A stretch of DNA of 64,000 nt from Macrocystis pyrifera (taxonomy: Eukaryota > Sar > Phaeophyceae > Laminariales > Laminariaceae): contig JASSKH010000002.1 in the NCBI GenBank assembly GCA_031763025.1, positions 13,137,468 through 13,201,467 on the forward strand. Direction: 5' to 3'. The position numbers and the translations under genes were made by a program. The notes beneath the pieces were generated by a model, which was not told where the DNA came from, made no database searches, and worked only from the letters and a program-made list of their open reading frames with translations. Positions 12,780 to 22,949 of this stretch are shown piece by piece. Each line of letters begins with the position of its first letter. Within the stretch, counting starts at the first letter, position 1.

Positions 12780-13826
12780 TTGTGGACGAAGCCTGGGAGT
12801 ATGCTGGATCGTACGCCCTGGACGACGGAGGACGCAGTGGCTTTGATGGCCGGAGGACCTGCTGTGGAGAACAAAGGGGAGTTGAGCGTGTGCATGCCGA
12901 GTGGTTTCCCGGAAGACGTAGAACCGCCCCCACAGTCCGTAGCAGATGTAGAGCGTTCTCAATACAAAGCGGCGTGGCACGAGGCCATGAAAATTGAGTT
13001 GGACGGTCACAAAACGACCGGTACGTACGAAGCCGTGACACCGCCAAAAGGGCGGAAACCTGTTGGCGCGAAGTGGGTATTTACCTACAAGACGGATAAG
13101 GATGGCTTGATAGTAAAGACAAAGGCCAGACTCGTGGCTAAGGGTTTTAGCCAGGTGCAGGATGTAGATTATTTTCAAACGTTTGCACCAACTCCCTCGT
13201 CAGCGTCAGTTAAAATTCTGGCGGCTGTTGCAAATGAACATGGTTTAAAGATTTTTCATCTAGACGTCGCACAAGCTTTTGTTCGCGCGAAACTCGACGC
13301 CGAGATATACATGAAACTGCCCGGTGGGTGTGGTGACATGTCAGGAAAGATCGTCCGCCTAAACAGATCACTGTATGGTCTAAAGCAGAGCGGACGGCAG
13401 TGGGCCGGATTATTGGTAGAGACCGTGGTAGAGTACGGAATGGAGCAGTGTAGGTCTGACCCGTGTGTGTTTCGCATGGTTGTGGACGGCAAGGTAGAGC
13501 TGATCATGGCCGTTCATGTAGATGACATCGTGATCGCAGGATCGGATGAGACATGTAGAGATTTCCATGCCGCGCTAGCTATGAAATTTCCCACGAATAA
13601 CCTCGGCGAACTGACTTGGTACATTGGTTGTGCTTTCAAACGCGACTGGGAACTGGGGACGTTGGAGATTACGCAGAAGGCGTTCATTGAGAGCATGCTG
13701 AATCGCTTTGGTGTTAACTCATCCTCTGATATCCCCGCGACCCCCGGTGTGGAACTAGGTCCAAGAGAGGAGGGCGAACTTGAAGGAGACTGGCCGTACA
13801 GGGAGGCTGTGGGCAGCTTGATGTAG
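12780..13826 (+). pseudogene. copia reverse transcriptase, ends at a stop
   Basis: This is a copia-type RVT_2 domain of 348 residues. Recognisable steps are WHEAMKIELDGH, VGAKWVFTYKTDKDG, KARLVAKGFSQ, FHLDVAQAF, SLYGLKQSGRQW and the catalytic VDD at residues 247-249 (HVDDIVIAG). The frame ends at TAG (13824-13826) within the conserved GSLM-LSTMTRPDIS segment, where family members have a sense codon, usually Tyr. The stop is therefore a nonsense mutation. The next segment continues in frame for a few residues before a frameshift near 13870. The 5-prime end is uncertain, because the linker from the integrase tail is frame-broken. Confidence 0.9.
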
Positions 13827-14638
13827 CTGTCGACCATGACGAGGCCGGACATCTCGAACGCTGTGCGTGCTGTGGCGCGCACACTCCCACAACCCAACGG
13901 AGAGGCACTGGAAGGCAGTTTTGAAGATTATGGCTTACCTCCACGGGACCAGGTTTATGGGATTGACTTTTGTACGGGGCTCGGGTTTGGATTTGACTGC
14001 GTATAGTGATGCTGATTATGCGGATAAGTCGAACGATAGGCGCTCGGTATCGGGGACGGTAATTACCCTAGGGGTGCGGCCGTCAGTTGGGCAAGTAGTA
14101 CGCAGAGGTGTGTTACGTTGTCGACAGCAGAAGCAGAGTATGTCGCCCTGGGTGAAGGGGTGAAGGAAGCTTTGTTTACGGGCGCGGTGTTGTCGTTTAT
14201 CTGTCCAGAGCTAAGCGGATCATGTGTCCGGGTTTTCGAGGATAACCAGGGGGCCATAGCGTTGGCTGAAAACCCTCTTAGTTCTGCTCGGCAGCAGAAG
14301 CAGACTATGTCGCCCTGGGTGAAGGGGTGAAGGAAGCTTTGTTTGCGGGCGCGGTGTTGTCGTTTATCTGTCCAGGGCTAAGCGGATCATGTGTCCGGGT
14401 TTTCGAGGATAACCAGGGGGTCATAGCGTTGGCTGAAAACCCTCTTAGTTCTGCTCGGAGTAAGCATATCGACGTGCGTTTTCATTTTGTCAGAGAGCTA
14501 CTTCGTGCTAAGAAGATCGACATCCAGTTCGTAGCTTCGGAAGACCAGCACGCGGATATTTTGACGAAATCCTTTGCTGCGACCCCTTTTAAGTCTCATC
14601 GTAGGTTCTTGTTGAATCTTCCTTTGGAGGGTGAATGA
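13827..14638 (+). pseudogene. copia RNase H region, frameshifted and duplicated
   Basis: The segment carries LSTMTRPDISNAVRAVA, then after a frameshift MAYLHGTRFMGLTF and the RNase H motif TAYSDADYAD. After a second frameshift near 14080 it continues STAEAEYVALGEGVKEALF and VFEDNQGAIALAENP, ending SKHIDVRFHFVRE and HADILTKSF. A 167-bp segment is tandemly duplicated (14125-14291 and 14292-14458). Because 167 is not a multiple of three, the duplication itself destroys the frame. The final stop at 14638 matches the normal end of copia pol. Confidence 0.88.
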
Positions 14639-14952
14639 GGGGTATGGGCATTATTCGATGAGTACCATGTTTGAGTGATGCAAAGAATATTTTGTCAGGT
14701 CGCCAACCCTGCGCTACTTTGAGGGGCATGGGGGAGTAGGGCACCGCTTGGCATTTTGTTTTCTGGCCATGGTCATCGTTTGGAATGCGGCCGTTGTTTC
14801 AATTGCAATGGTTTGGAGTATATGTGTTATACAGGGGGTTTTGACCCGGTGGCCGGGTTTCCTCCTGCGGGACTGTCGTTGGCTGTTCTTAGGTCCTAGC
14901 AAGTCTTGAATGTCTTTTCGGTCTAGTCACTGCTGTGAAGAGCAAGGGAGGG

Positions 14953-15210
14953 TGTTCGTTTGGATCGTTCCAGCAGCGACGGTTACAAGTTGTAGAGGGT
15001 TGCGTATAACTTCGCAGGCGTTATTATGAATTATGCCGTGTGTTCACGAGGAGAGTTTGAGCACTCCGTTCTCTGCTCCGTTCTCTGCTCCGAGCTACGA
15101 GCTAGGCTCCGCTCTCTCTCCCCTCCTCTGTCCTCTAATACAACGATTACAGAGAAACTCATCTGACCACATGGTGGTCAGGGCATCCAGGCTTGGACTC
15201 TACGAATAAA
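14953..15210 (+). repeat. 3-prime LTR of the copia element
   Basis: This is the direct repeat of 9937-10194 and is preceded by the purine tract GCAAGGGAGGG. About 310 bp of untranslated sequence separates it from the end of RNase H. Confidence 0.88.
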
Positions 15211-16297
15211 CTGATCATATCCTGCTCTTGAAAAACACAGGCAGCACAGCAGTACGGACACACCTGTAACAAATACCAGGTACTGGATTTTGTCGTGTGT
15301 ATCCTGGTATTTCCACCTAGAAATCCAACATAATAGTTTGAAGACCAAAAAATATGTACTGCTGTGTGACCACAGAAAGAACTTATTACTTGTATTCGTA
15401 TCGTTTCTCTCGAGAATTCAAGAATCGGCGCGGACACTGACTGGTTGTGCTGGATGTCGACGGGTCGAAAGAACAAGAAGACAAATAAACGCACACCTGA
15501 TATATTTTTTTCTTTTTCTGTTTTTCCAACAGCAAGTGTTTTCTGATTGAAATTCGGCATAATTTGAACACGAAAAATCTGCATCTGAAGTTATTTGTCC
15601 AACAGAAGGCGCTTCTTTCTCGTAGCAGGTGCCACCACTACTTGCTTGTACTGATGTACGACATCTACCCAGCAGCAGTGTTTCTCCAGCAACAAAAACA
15701 GCAGCAGCAGTAGCAGTGGGACGCACGAGGCCAGGGTCAGCGTCGCTGTACGCTCGGCGGCTCGGCTTGTCAATCTAACCCTTGAACCGTTTGTACACAT
15801 CTACAGTAGCAGTGTTTCTCCAGCAACAAAACAGCAGCAGCAGTAGCAGTAGGACACACGACGCCAGGGTCAGCTTCGCTGTACGCTCGGCTTGTCAATC
15901 TCAACCCTTGAACCCTTTGTACACGTACTCGATTTTGTCCTGTGTTGGTTTTGAACTCGAAATTCGGCATAATAATTTCAAGACGAAAAATCTGCACGCG
16001 ACATGCTCTGTCCGAGAGAGAACTTCTCGTAGCAGGTAGCAGGTACCACCGCTACTACTGATGTACGACATCTACAGCAGAGCTTCTCCAGCAGCAAAAC
16101 AGCAGCAGCAGTAGGACACACGAGGCCAGGTCAGCGTCGCTGTACGCTCGGCTTGTGTGTGAACCCTTCGTACATGTGTTTCCTGGTCCCACACTCATAA
16201 TTTGAAGACGAAAAATCTACAATATGACGTGTGTCCAGCAGAGCTTCTAATTAGCAGTGCCACCACTACTACTACTGCTGTACAACAACTATACAGC
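15211..16297. repeat. CAG-rich tandem units, right part of copy A
   Basis: Three diverged units follow (about 15545-15800, 15800-16000, 16000-16200). Each has an AATTCGGCATAAT segment, an ACGAAAAATCTGCA segment, a TTCTCCAGCAACAAAACAGCAG segment and a GCTGTACGCTCGGCTTG segment. The same units recur in the same order at 53930-55000. No conserved frame. From 16298 to 16655 the sequence is unique within the window and has no supported gene. Confidence 0.75.
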
Positions 16298-16655
16298 TAT
16301 TGGTTGTGATCGGAGATCGACATGGATTTATCGTAGACTACTCAGGAGTTATATATGGATGGTGGCTTTTATGATGTGGCCAAGAGAGTCCGTCGGCACG
16401 AATGGTGGGAATTATCTTTAGCCGCCTTTTATGTGCTGGTACGATGTCGTGGAAGCATCTTTCATTGTCTTTTGTACTGAATAATATACATCTGTGTGTT
16501 TTTCCTGTGAGGTACGTGAGCTCTTCTCGATCGTCCTCGCCTGATATCCGTCTGAGCTTGAGGCCCTTCCAACACGCTAGCGTGGCGGAAGAAGTCTCTG
16601 GCTTGGGCGGTTACCGGTCAGCCCAGCGCGGGTTGGACGTTCTTGAAATAAATAT

Positions 16656-17651
16656 ATGTGTGGTGATGGTGGTTATGGTGATTTGATACAAGAGACCAGC
16701 AAGGAGGTGGCTGCGGGTTATCTCAGGCCTCGGGAAGCGTTTTTGAGGGTGGAAAGATGGAAGACGGTGCAGCTGATGGGGATCGTGGATAGGCTGTATT
16801 CCGAGAGACTTGTTCTGGTGCGCCACATCGTGGCCGGCGAAGAAGCTTGGACCGCGAGGAACGGCAGGGTTATCGTGTTCACGAGGGAACGGGCCCGGCT
16901 CAACGAGTTGGATTTTGATGTTTCGTCTGCGCAGCTGACGATAAAGCGGAGGCAAGAGGAGGTACACCTTCTACAGCAGTCACGGCAGCAGCATACCAGC
17001 TCGGCCAGACGTGAGCCGAAATTGGTAGACCCGCTTGGAGCTGGAGGCAGAGGCATCGCAGGTGAGCAGCAGCAACATCAGCCGCTGCCGCCGCCGCCGA
17101 CTGCACGGCAGAAACTGACCGAACATGATGGGGCGGAAAGAGAGGTGAAAGGTGATGAAGTGAATAATGAGGTGAAGGGGAAGGTGCAACGTGAAGTGAT
17201 ATATGAGGAGGTGAAGGTGCAAGCGGAGGGCGATGGCACCGGGGAGCAGCCCCAGCAGCCACGTCTGCAGGAGCAGGAGCAGGACCAAGTGGGTCCGCTA
17301 AGCGATTGCGACGATCGCGCCGAAGCGCAACAGCAGCAGCAGCAGGATCAAGTGGGTCCGCTACGCGCTTGCGACGATCGCGCTGAAGCGCAACAGCAGC
17401 AGCAGCAGGACCAAGTGGATCCGCTAAGGGCTTGCGACGATCGCGCCGAAGCACAACAGCAGCTGCAGCCGGACCAAGTGGGTCCGCTACACTCTTGCGA
17501 CGATCGCGCTGAAGCGCAACAGCAGCAGCAGCAGGACCAAGTGGGTCCGCTACGCGCTTGCGACGATCGCACAGAAAAACAACAGCGACAGCGGCAGCAG
17601 AGTCAGGAGGACTCGGTTAGCGCTGGAGGTGACAACCCTGGCAATCCATAG
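16656..17651 (+). CDS. hypothetical protein with five Gln-rich tandem repeats
   Basis: This 331-residue frame starts at the first ATG after an in-frame TGA and is the longest frame here. Residues 1-110 are charged and probably helical (RVERWKTVQLMGIVDRL, then KRRQEEVHLLQQ). Residues about 145-195 are low-complexity, rich in Gln, Pro, Glu and Val. Residues about 210-315 hold five copies of a 20-21-residue unit built on DQVGPLRACDDRAEAQQQ, each encoded by a 57-63 bp DNA repeat. I do not recognise the protein. It could be a host gene or a Gag-like frame of an unrecognised element; no LTR pair or zinc knuckle was found nearby. The complementary strand is also open through the repeats, which is a normal side effect of CAG/CTG runs. 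Confidence 0.5.
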   Translation: MCGDGGYGDLIQETSKEVAAGYLRPREAFLRVERWKTVQLMGIVDRLYSERLVLVRHIVAGEEAWTARNGRVIVFTRERARLNELDFDVSSAQLTIKRRQEEVHLLQQSRQQHTSSARREPKLVDPLGAGGRGIAGEQQQHQPLPPPPTARQKLTEHDGAEREVKGDEVNNEVKGKVQREVIYEEVKVQAEGDGTGEQPQQPRLQEQEQDQVGPLSDCDDRAEAQQQQQQDQVGPLRACDDRAEAQQQQQQDQVDPLRACDDRAEAQQQLQPDQVGPLHSCDDRAEAQQQQQQDQVGPLRACDDRTEKQQRQRQQSQEDSVSAGGDNPGNP

Positions 17652-17666
17652 TCAGTACAAGAAGAG

Positions 17667-17867
17667 GTGGACGGAGTGGAGGAGGTGAAGGGGGTGGAGA
17701 GGGTGGAGGAGGTCGAGAGGGTGGAGAGGGTGGACGGGGTGAAGGAAACTGGGGGACTGGCAGTGGGAGCGGAGCAGCATGGTGGTGGTGGGGCGAACAT
17801 GGACACGGACGCTAGAGGGCGCTGGAACTGGGGTGGAGAAGGCTTCCCGCCTTTTGCACCAGATTAA
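17667..17867 (+). CDS. short acidic VE-repeat frame after 16656-17651
   Basis: This 66-residue frame sits in a different phase, 15 bases after the preceding stop. It begins with VERVEEVERVERV-type repeats and ends GEGFPPFAPD. It may be the displaced C-terminus of the upstream protein after a frameshift, or chance reading of a GTGGAG repeat. No function can be given. Confidence 0.25.
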   Translation: MDGVEEVKGVERVEEVERVERVDGVKETGGLAVGAEQHGGGGANMDTDARGRWNWGGEGFPPFAPD

Positions 17868-19455
17868 AACAGGTTTCGTTGGCCTACCCCCGATTATCGT
17901 GATACGAAACACTGCTGTTCACTGCTCTATTGTACGTAGGTCACGATGACTTGCGTTTTGTGTGCTTTCTTATTATGTACGTGCACAAGTAGTTCTGGTG
18001 ATTCTTCACTTTTCCGTTTTGCATTATACATACTTGACATACCGTAACGCAGGCTAATGAATGAGGGTTCGGGTGAGGATGCAGTGTCGAAGCGAAGTGC
18101 GCGAAGCGGGCCTCCGGATTGAGTTGCATTGATGTCATACTGGGCATGGACGGCCGAGATGTACTGATGCTGGATGCTTTGCTATTGCGTTGCTTGGCCA
18201 GCGCGGCACCATCATGTGAAGATGTACCTGGTGCAAGTATCTGTATTTTATGAAATTATTGAATAACGAACAATGAAGTTTTCGTTGTTCATACTGCTGT
18301 GTGCCTGGGACCGTACTGCTGTAGTACCCATCGAAAGCTGATACGCGGTACCCCTGAAGGGTAGCTTGCTTATTGAGAAGATACGCGCGTGCGTAGATAC
18401 ATGGCATTCATTCTATATGACGTAGAAACGTATATCTCTCGGCTCCCCCCTGCCCCTCCCTCTCCCATCTATTTAGTACCTGGTAATGTTGACTGAGTTG
18501 GGCCAATAAGGGCATGGGATGCAGGTTATAGCTTTGTCTGAGTGGGACGCTTACAGACAGTAGAGAAGGTGGTCGGTTCTAGTAAAATACTGTGTTTGTG
18601 ATGGTATATAAGAGAGATGTGTTGGATAGATCTGACTATTATGCTGAACCAGATGTGAATCGTGGAACCTTGCCCTGTACGTTGTGCGGAGGGTCTTTTG
18701 ATTATTTCAATGGTCATACCACACACATGACATGTTGCTACACTACCAGCAGCGTAGACTGGTTGGATGTCGGATACGTATTATCCGATCATCGTGTGTC
18801 TCGGATACGTAGGTTCCGTGATTGTAGCAATATCAATCGATGCACAGCAGATCGTTTCGAGGCGGCAGTGTTAGTTCATACATGCTGTCGTTTTCGTACA
18901 TAATTGCTTGATGATCAGCGGTAATTGAAATGAACCGTTTGAATTGCTGCTGTAATCTGATCGACAGAAGCATTGAGGAATAACTGATACATTGTTGTTG
19001 CTGTGTGCGGAGGGTATTCTGTTTCTACTGTAGGTCGTGTACCCTCATGCATAGGAAGAGACATTACAGGGTACCAGGTATCAGGCACATAAACAACACT
19101 GCCGTACAGCTGTCATGGTGGAGTGAAAGGTGGGCAAGTATGGTGTGTGCGAACAGAGAGATGGAGCGAGGACCTGGTATTGAATAAGAAAGTACAAGGC
19201 GCTTCGCTCCGCGGGTGGCCTACGCCGCCCGCTACGCTCGCTCAGGAAGGAAACATCAATGTATATGCGAAGCGGACAGAGGTCCATGATTGAAATGAAT
19301 ATTGGTTTTTGTATGGCCCCTGTAGTTAGCTGCAAACTGGCGACTTGATAATGCCAAGAGTCCCGCCGCCATGCTTCAGGAGAAAACAGCTCGGACGCCA
19401 CACATGCTTCGCGTCGCGGGCGGTTTTTCGCTACGCTCGCTCACACGTCGTACAT
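17868..19455. other. anonymous DNA, no supported gene
   Basis: Only short frames occur, the longest being 138 codons or fewer on either strand, and none has a motif. Near 19225-19240 and 19428-19442 the word CGCTACGCTCGCTCA occurs twice in a GC-rich setting with CGCTTCGCTCCGCGGG, about 200 bp apart, just upstream of the next LTR element. Confidence 0.5.
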
Positions 19456-19460
19456 ACGTA

Positions 19461-19655
19461 TGTTCGAATGTGCTTGTTCAGTATTTGACGGTTTCATGAC
19501 TATTCGGTATATTGACTTATTATGAGATTATTTGGTGGTTACTTCTGTGGGTGTACGTGATCCCCACCAGGGCCACTTCCATCTGTATCTACTCTGCCGG
19601 GAGAATAATACTAAAACCTGAAACATCATCTTTCTTCGCCTGGGACTTATCAACA
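19461..19655 (+). repeat. 5-prime LTR, 195 bp
   Basis: It is identical by eye to 22546-22740. Preceded by ACGTA, which is repeated after the 3-prime LTR. Confidence 0.92.
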
Positions 19656-19689
19656 CTCTAGAGTTTTTCAACGTTGGCAACCTAGGCTC

Positions 19690-20106
19690 ATGGGTGACGA
19701 AGTAGAAGATCTTCGGGGTGTGGTATTAGAGCAGGGCCTCGCCCTCGAGGGGCTGCAGCGGGCGGCCGCCGACGCAGAGGAGCGTCGAAAGGCGAGTCAC
19801 GCCGAGATCCTCGAGATGATGGCACAGATGGGGTCCGGTAGACAGCAACAGCTATCTACTGCAGTTGGAGCAGGGAGAGATGCTTCAACGCCAGGGTCGG
19901 AACACTCCGATGTTGGCAACGGGAGCCGGGAGGGTAAACGCGTTTCCGCGGAAGATGGCCACCTCGGTGGAAAAGGGGGCGGAAGCTGTGTTGGTGCTCT
20001 TGGAGTATGCCGGAGATACGACGGCGTGCTAAATGGAGAAGAAAAAGCCCTGCGGTGGGAGCAACAAAACCGTAGGCGCCTCCGTGGGGAGTGGCACGGG
20101 GGATAA
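19690..20106 (+). CDS. Gag-like N-terminal frame of the 3.28-kb element
   Basis: This 138-residue frame begins 35 bp inside the 5-prime LTR. Residues 1-50 (DEVEDLRGVVLEQGLALEGL, then AEERRKASHAEILEMMAQM) are acidic and of coiled-coil type. They are followed by a Gly/Ser-rich tail. The layout of a coiled coil ending in an EMMA-type motif followed by a Gly/Ser-rich stretch is the same as in the Gag N-terminus of the copia element (MREMMAEFM). No capsid domain or zinc knuckle follows in frame. The product may be a truncated Gag that only interacts with a helper Gag, or a frame-broken remnant. Confidence 0.5.
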   Translation: MGDEVEDLRGVVLEQGLALEGLQRAAADAEERRKASHAEILEMMAQMGSGRQQQLSTAVGAGRDASTPGSEHSDVGNGSREGKRVSAEDGHLGGKGGGSCVGALGVCRRYDGVLNGEEKALRWEQQNRRRLRGEWHGG

Positions 20107-20251
20107 CAAGTCGTGCGAAACTTTACGTGCGCACCTCACCCAGGGAGATTGTGGTGGGGCTGGGAGCTGTTGGGATGGGAGACATATCTGCACATTCTCG
20201 CGTGAAGTCGCACGGTGAGCCAGGCCGTGTGCACCCGGCCACCCATGTGGC

Positions 20252-20638
20252 ATGGTCGGGACAGCCGCGTACGTGATACGCGCACTCGACTACGGTGTGG
20301 TAGTAGTCGAGGGAGCGGACGTGGGGGAATCGGGTGCTGCTGCAGCAGTACTAGTAACGAAGGAGGGCACGTCTGCATCGGCAACAAGTCGCGTGACACA
20401 GCAGTCGCGTGCACACGACGATAGCAGCAGCAGCAGGAGCAGCAGCAGCGGGAGGTCAGGAACAGCAGCAGCAGCAGCCGCGGAAGGTCAGCAGCAGCAG
20501 CAGCAGCGGGAGGTCGTGGATGGGGCAGGCGTGCTTGGATCGTCCGCTGGATCCTTTTATGGGTCCAGCAACACGCGGGGCGAGGGGATAGCGTCTGCAC
20601 TCGTAATGGTAGGTCTTCGATCCACTATTACCTTGTGA
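20252..20638 (+). CDS. low-complexity frame downstream of the Gag-like frame
   Basis: This 128-residue frame has Ser, Ala and Gln runs encoded by AGC/CAG repeats (20410-20515). It lies in a different phase from 19690-20106 and overlaps no recognised domain. It could be the displaced continuation of a Gag-like protein or chance reading of a trinucleotide repeat. Confidence 0.25.
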   Translation: MVGTAAYVIRALDYGVVVVEGADVGESGAAAAVLVTKEGTSASATSRVTQQSRAHDDSSSSRSSSSGRSGTAAAAAAEGQQQQQQREVVDGAGVLGSSAGSFYGSSNTRGEGIASALVMVGLRSTITL

Positions 20639-22545
20639 AGTTTGTTTCTTTTCACGACGAGGGTAGAAATTTCGTGAATTGATTCGTAGTACGTACGAGT
20701 ACGTATGAAATGTGCGATAATACTAGATGATACGTACGGAAGTATTGTTTGGACTTCTTTTTCTGGAAGATATACGCGATGAGTACCCCCCCGTCCCCCA
20801 CCTGGTAGTTGAAAAGTCGTATTTTCGTGTTTTGGTTAGAAATGTTACTGCCGAATACGACATCCACTGCGCTTTGATGCGCTCCGTGTTCGATGTCGGC
20901 AGGCCCAGAAGAGCAACTGGACAAATACCAATACATTAATATCGCATATTTCAAAGGTGTGGAGGGGGTCTGTGGGCAAGTGTGTATTTATGTTGCGGGA
21001 AGGTCGTGAAGTGGACAGACAGGTATCTCGCCAGCTGGAGCTTTTTAGTAATTCGGCTACTTAGCGGGCGGGAGGTTATGTCTAGTACTTCTGGTGGGTA
21101 TTCGGAGGAGTAGTTTTCTCTTGCGATTGGATACACCTGTCGGTCGAAATACGTTTTTGATCGTACAAATGGAGATATGTCTTTTTCGACCGGATTTGGA
21201 TTCGTTCCGGATAAAGGAAAGTCGATACATACCGTTTACGACGTGTTAGGGAATACTAAATTATATGGTAGTTATCGTTCTTTCCGGGTAAGTGCTGGAT
21301 GATATATACGATATGTATCGTTTATTACTGGTTACGGAGATCTGAATGGTGTGCGTTATATTTTGTGTCCCGGAAAAGTCGTGAATTGTACGAAGAAGGT
21401 ATAGTATCGTCTACTGTAGGTTCGTCAAATGGAGATGTGTCATTTTCGACTGGGTGTGGATTCGTTCCGGTTATTAAGTCGTATATGATAAAAACCATTG
21501 GCGACGTGTTCGGGATAAAAATTATGTGGTAGTCACCGTTCTTCCCGTCGGGTACGTGGTGGGTGATATGTGGGATATGTATTGTTTACCACTGATGAGG
21601 GATCTCTGAATGTTACGGAGCATATTTTTTTATCCCGGGAAAGTCGCAAATGGTACGGAGGTATACTATCGTCTACTCGACGGTATACGTAGCCTTTTGT
21701 TTTGCCTGGAGTTTTGAAAAAAATAAATTTCCATTTTCAATTCAAACAGTCTTTGTGGTATAGACAGGACCAGAAGGTGACTGGTGGGACGGATATTTAT
21801 TAGTTGACGGATTGGCGAATTAAGAGTGCGTGGTGCACCTTGAGAGGTGTATTGCAAATGCAGCGGTATTGGTGGATACTGATTTCATTGAGTTTGGCAG
21901 GGATTTGTCTTCGAACTGCGGTCTATTGGTTGCAGAACAAGGGAGGGTATGCTTATTCTTGATGGGTTGTTCTACCACCAATATTGTATTTCCGAACTTG
22001 ATGGGTGATTGAAATCTTGTTCGCGAGTTGGAAGATGAAAAATTGTGGACATGATTATTCATGATTAGGGGTGATGAAAATCTCGGTTCACGAGTGGGAA
22101 GGTGAAATATTTCAGGGAACAAGGATAGCTAGTGAACTGAACCAGAAACAGGGAGTGTTTTTCTTTTTGGTTCTGACACAAAACGGATATTGTTTCGGGA
22201 ATAGTAAGCGCCGGGCAAACTCTATAGGGAAAGATATTTGGTATCTCGCGTTAGCTACGATCTGATAATTTGTGGCGGAAGTAGGGGGCACAGGGAGACG
22301 TGTGTCTCGGGGAATGGGGTTCCTCGCGAGTTCTATCATTTAGCTATCTCTATGATTGTTTTGTTTTTACGGCATTGAGCTGTTGCAAAGGAGATCTGCA
22401 ATAGTTTAATACAGGAGGAAGAGGTTTTTGCTTGTAAGGTACAGGTTTCCTCTTGAAATATTTTAGTTGGTTTTTGATGATGGAGATGAGTTTTGTTCTG
22501 TTATCTTGAATTGTCATTGCTGTTTTGCTGAAAAAGCAGGGAGTG
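20639..22545. repeat. interior of the 3.28-kb element with a 260-bp internal repeat
   Basis: No enzyme motif is seen. Between about 21140 and 21690 a unit of about 260 bp is present roughly 2.5 times. Phrases such as AATGGAGATRTGTCWTTTTCG (21168 and 21428), GGATTCGTTCCGG and TATCGTCTACT recur at that spacing. Translated, two copies read NGDMSFSTGFGFVP and NGDVSFSTGCGFVP, so the repeat may descend from coding sequence. The unit is not a multiple of three and stops follow quickly. Confidence 0.5.
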
Positions 22546-22740
22546 TGTTCGAATGTGCTTGTTCAGTATTTGACGGTTTCATGACTATTCGGTATATTGA
22601 CTTATTATGAGATTATTTGGTGGTTACTTCTGTGGGTGTACGTGATCCCCACCAGGGCCACTTCCATCTGTATCTACTCTGCCGGGAGAATAATACTAAA
22701 ACCTGAAACATCATCTTTCTTCGCCTGGGACTTATCAACA
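22546..22740 (+). repeat. 3-prime LTR, 195 bp
   Basis: It is identical by eye to 19461-19655. It is preceded by the purine-rich AAAAAGCAGGGAG tract and followed by the target duplication ACGTA. Confidence 0.92.
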
Positions 22741-22949
22741 ACGTACATACCCCAGGTAGGGTACTTATTTTCTTCTTTCGATACGCTCTGTGTCTGTGTA
22801 CTCGTCGTATGTACGAAAGATAAAGCACAGAACGGCACAGCAACACAGCAAAAACAATGAAAATGAAACCGAAAATGTCTAAAAGAAAAAAAATCCCCCT
22901 CCCCTTTCGTGTAATAATTTACTACTTGAGTGGAACACCTTACACCAGT

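Larger units (their letters stand above)
9937..15210 (+). mobile_element. Ty1/copia LTR retrotransposon, internally deleted
   Basis: Two 258-bp direct LTRs (9937-10194 and 14953-15210), both beginning TGTTCGTTTGG, flank gag-like, integrase-tail, reverse transcriptase and RNase H sequences in copia order. A TGGTACCAGAAGC word at 10220-10232 is a plausible primer-binding site for a Met-type tRNA, about 25 bases inside the LTR. The purine tract GAAGAGCAAGGGAGGG sits directly before the 3-prime LTR. No perfect target duplication abuts the element, though ATCAT occurs 3 bases outside each end. The protease and integrase core are missing, and pol is broken by a stop, frameshifts and a tandem duplication. 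Confidence 0.92.
9773..16297 (-). mobile_element. CAG-rich repeat element copy A, split by copia
   Basis: Segments 9773-9936 and 15211-16297 align in order with 53634-55035, so this is a second copy of the 1.9-kb insertion described there, interrupted here by the copia element. Read on the minus strand, its end carries a TGAGG/CCTCA hairpin, 13 bases, then CTAG followed by a T outside the element. That matches the 3-prime-end layout of Helitron/Helentron-type elements. The other end is missing: similarity stops at about 16297. The core holds tandem 200-290 bp units with CAGCAGCAG runs and a GCTGTACGCTCGGCT word. No coding frame is seen. Confidence 0.55.
19461..22740 (+). mobile_element. 3.28-kb non-autonomous LTR retrotransposon, young
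   Basis: Two 195-bp LTRs (19461-19655 and 22546-22740) read identically by eye and both run from TGTTCGAATG to TTATCAACA. The element is flanked by the 5-bp target duplication ACGTA (19456-19460 and 22741-22745). The 2.9-kb interior has a Gag-like N-terminal frame but no protease, integrase or reverse transcriptase motif, so it must depend on another element for movement. The tract AGCAGGGAG just before the 3-prime LTR and the TGTTCG LTR start resemble the copia element at 9937-15210 (AGCAAGGGAGGG then TGTTCG). This suggests it is a copia-dependent derivative. Confidence 0.9.
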
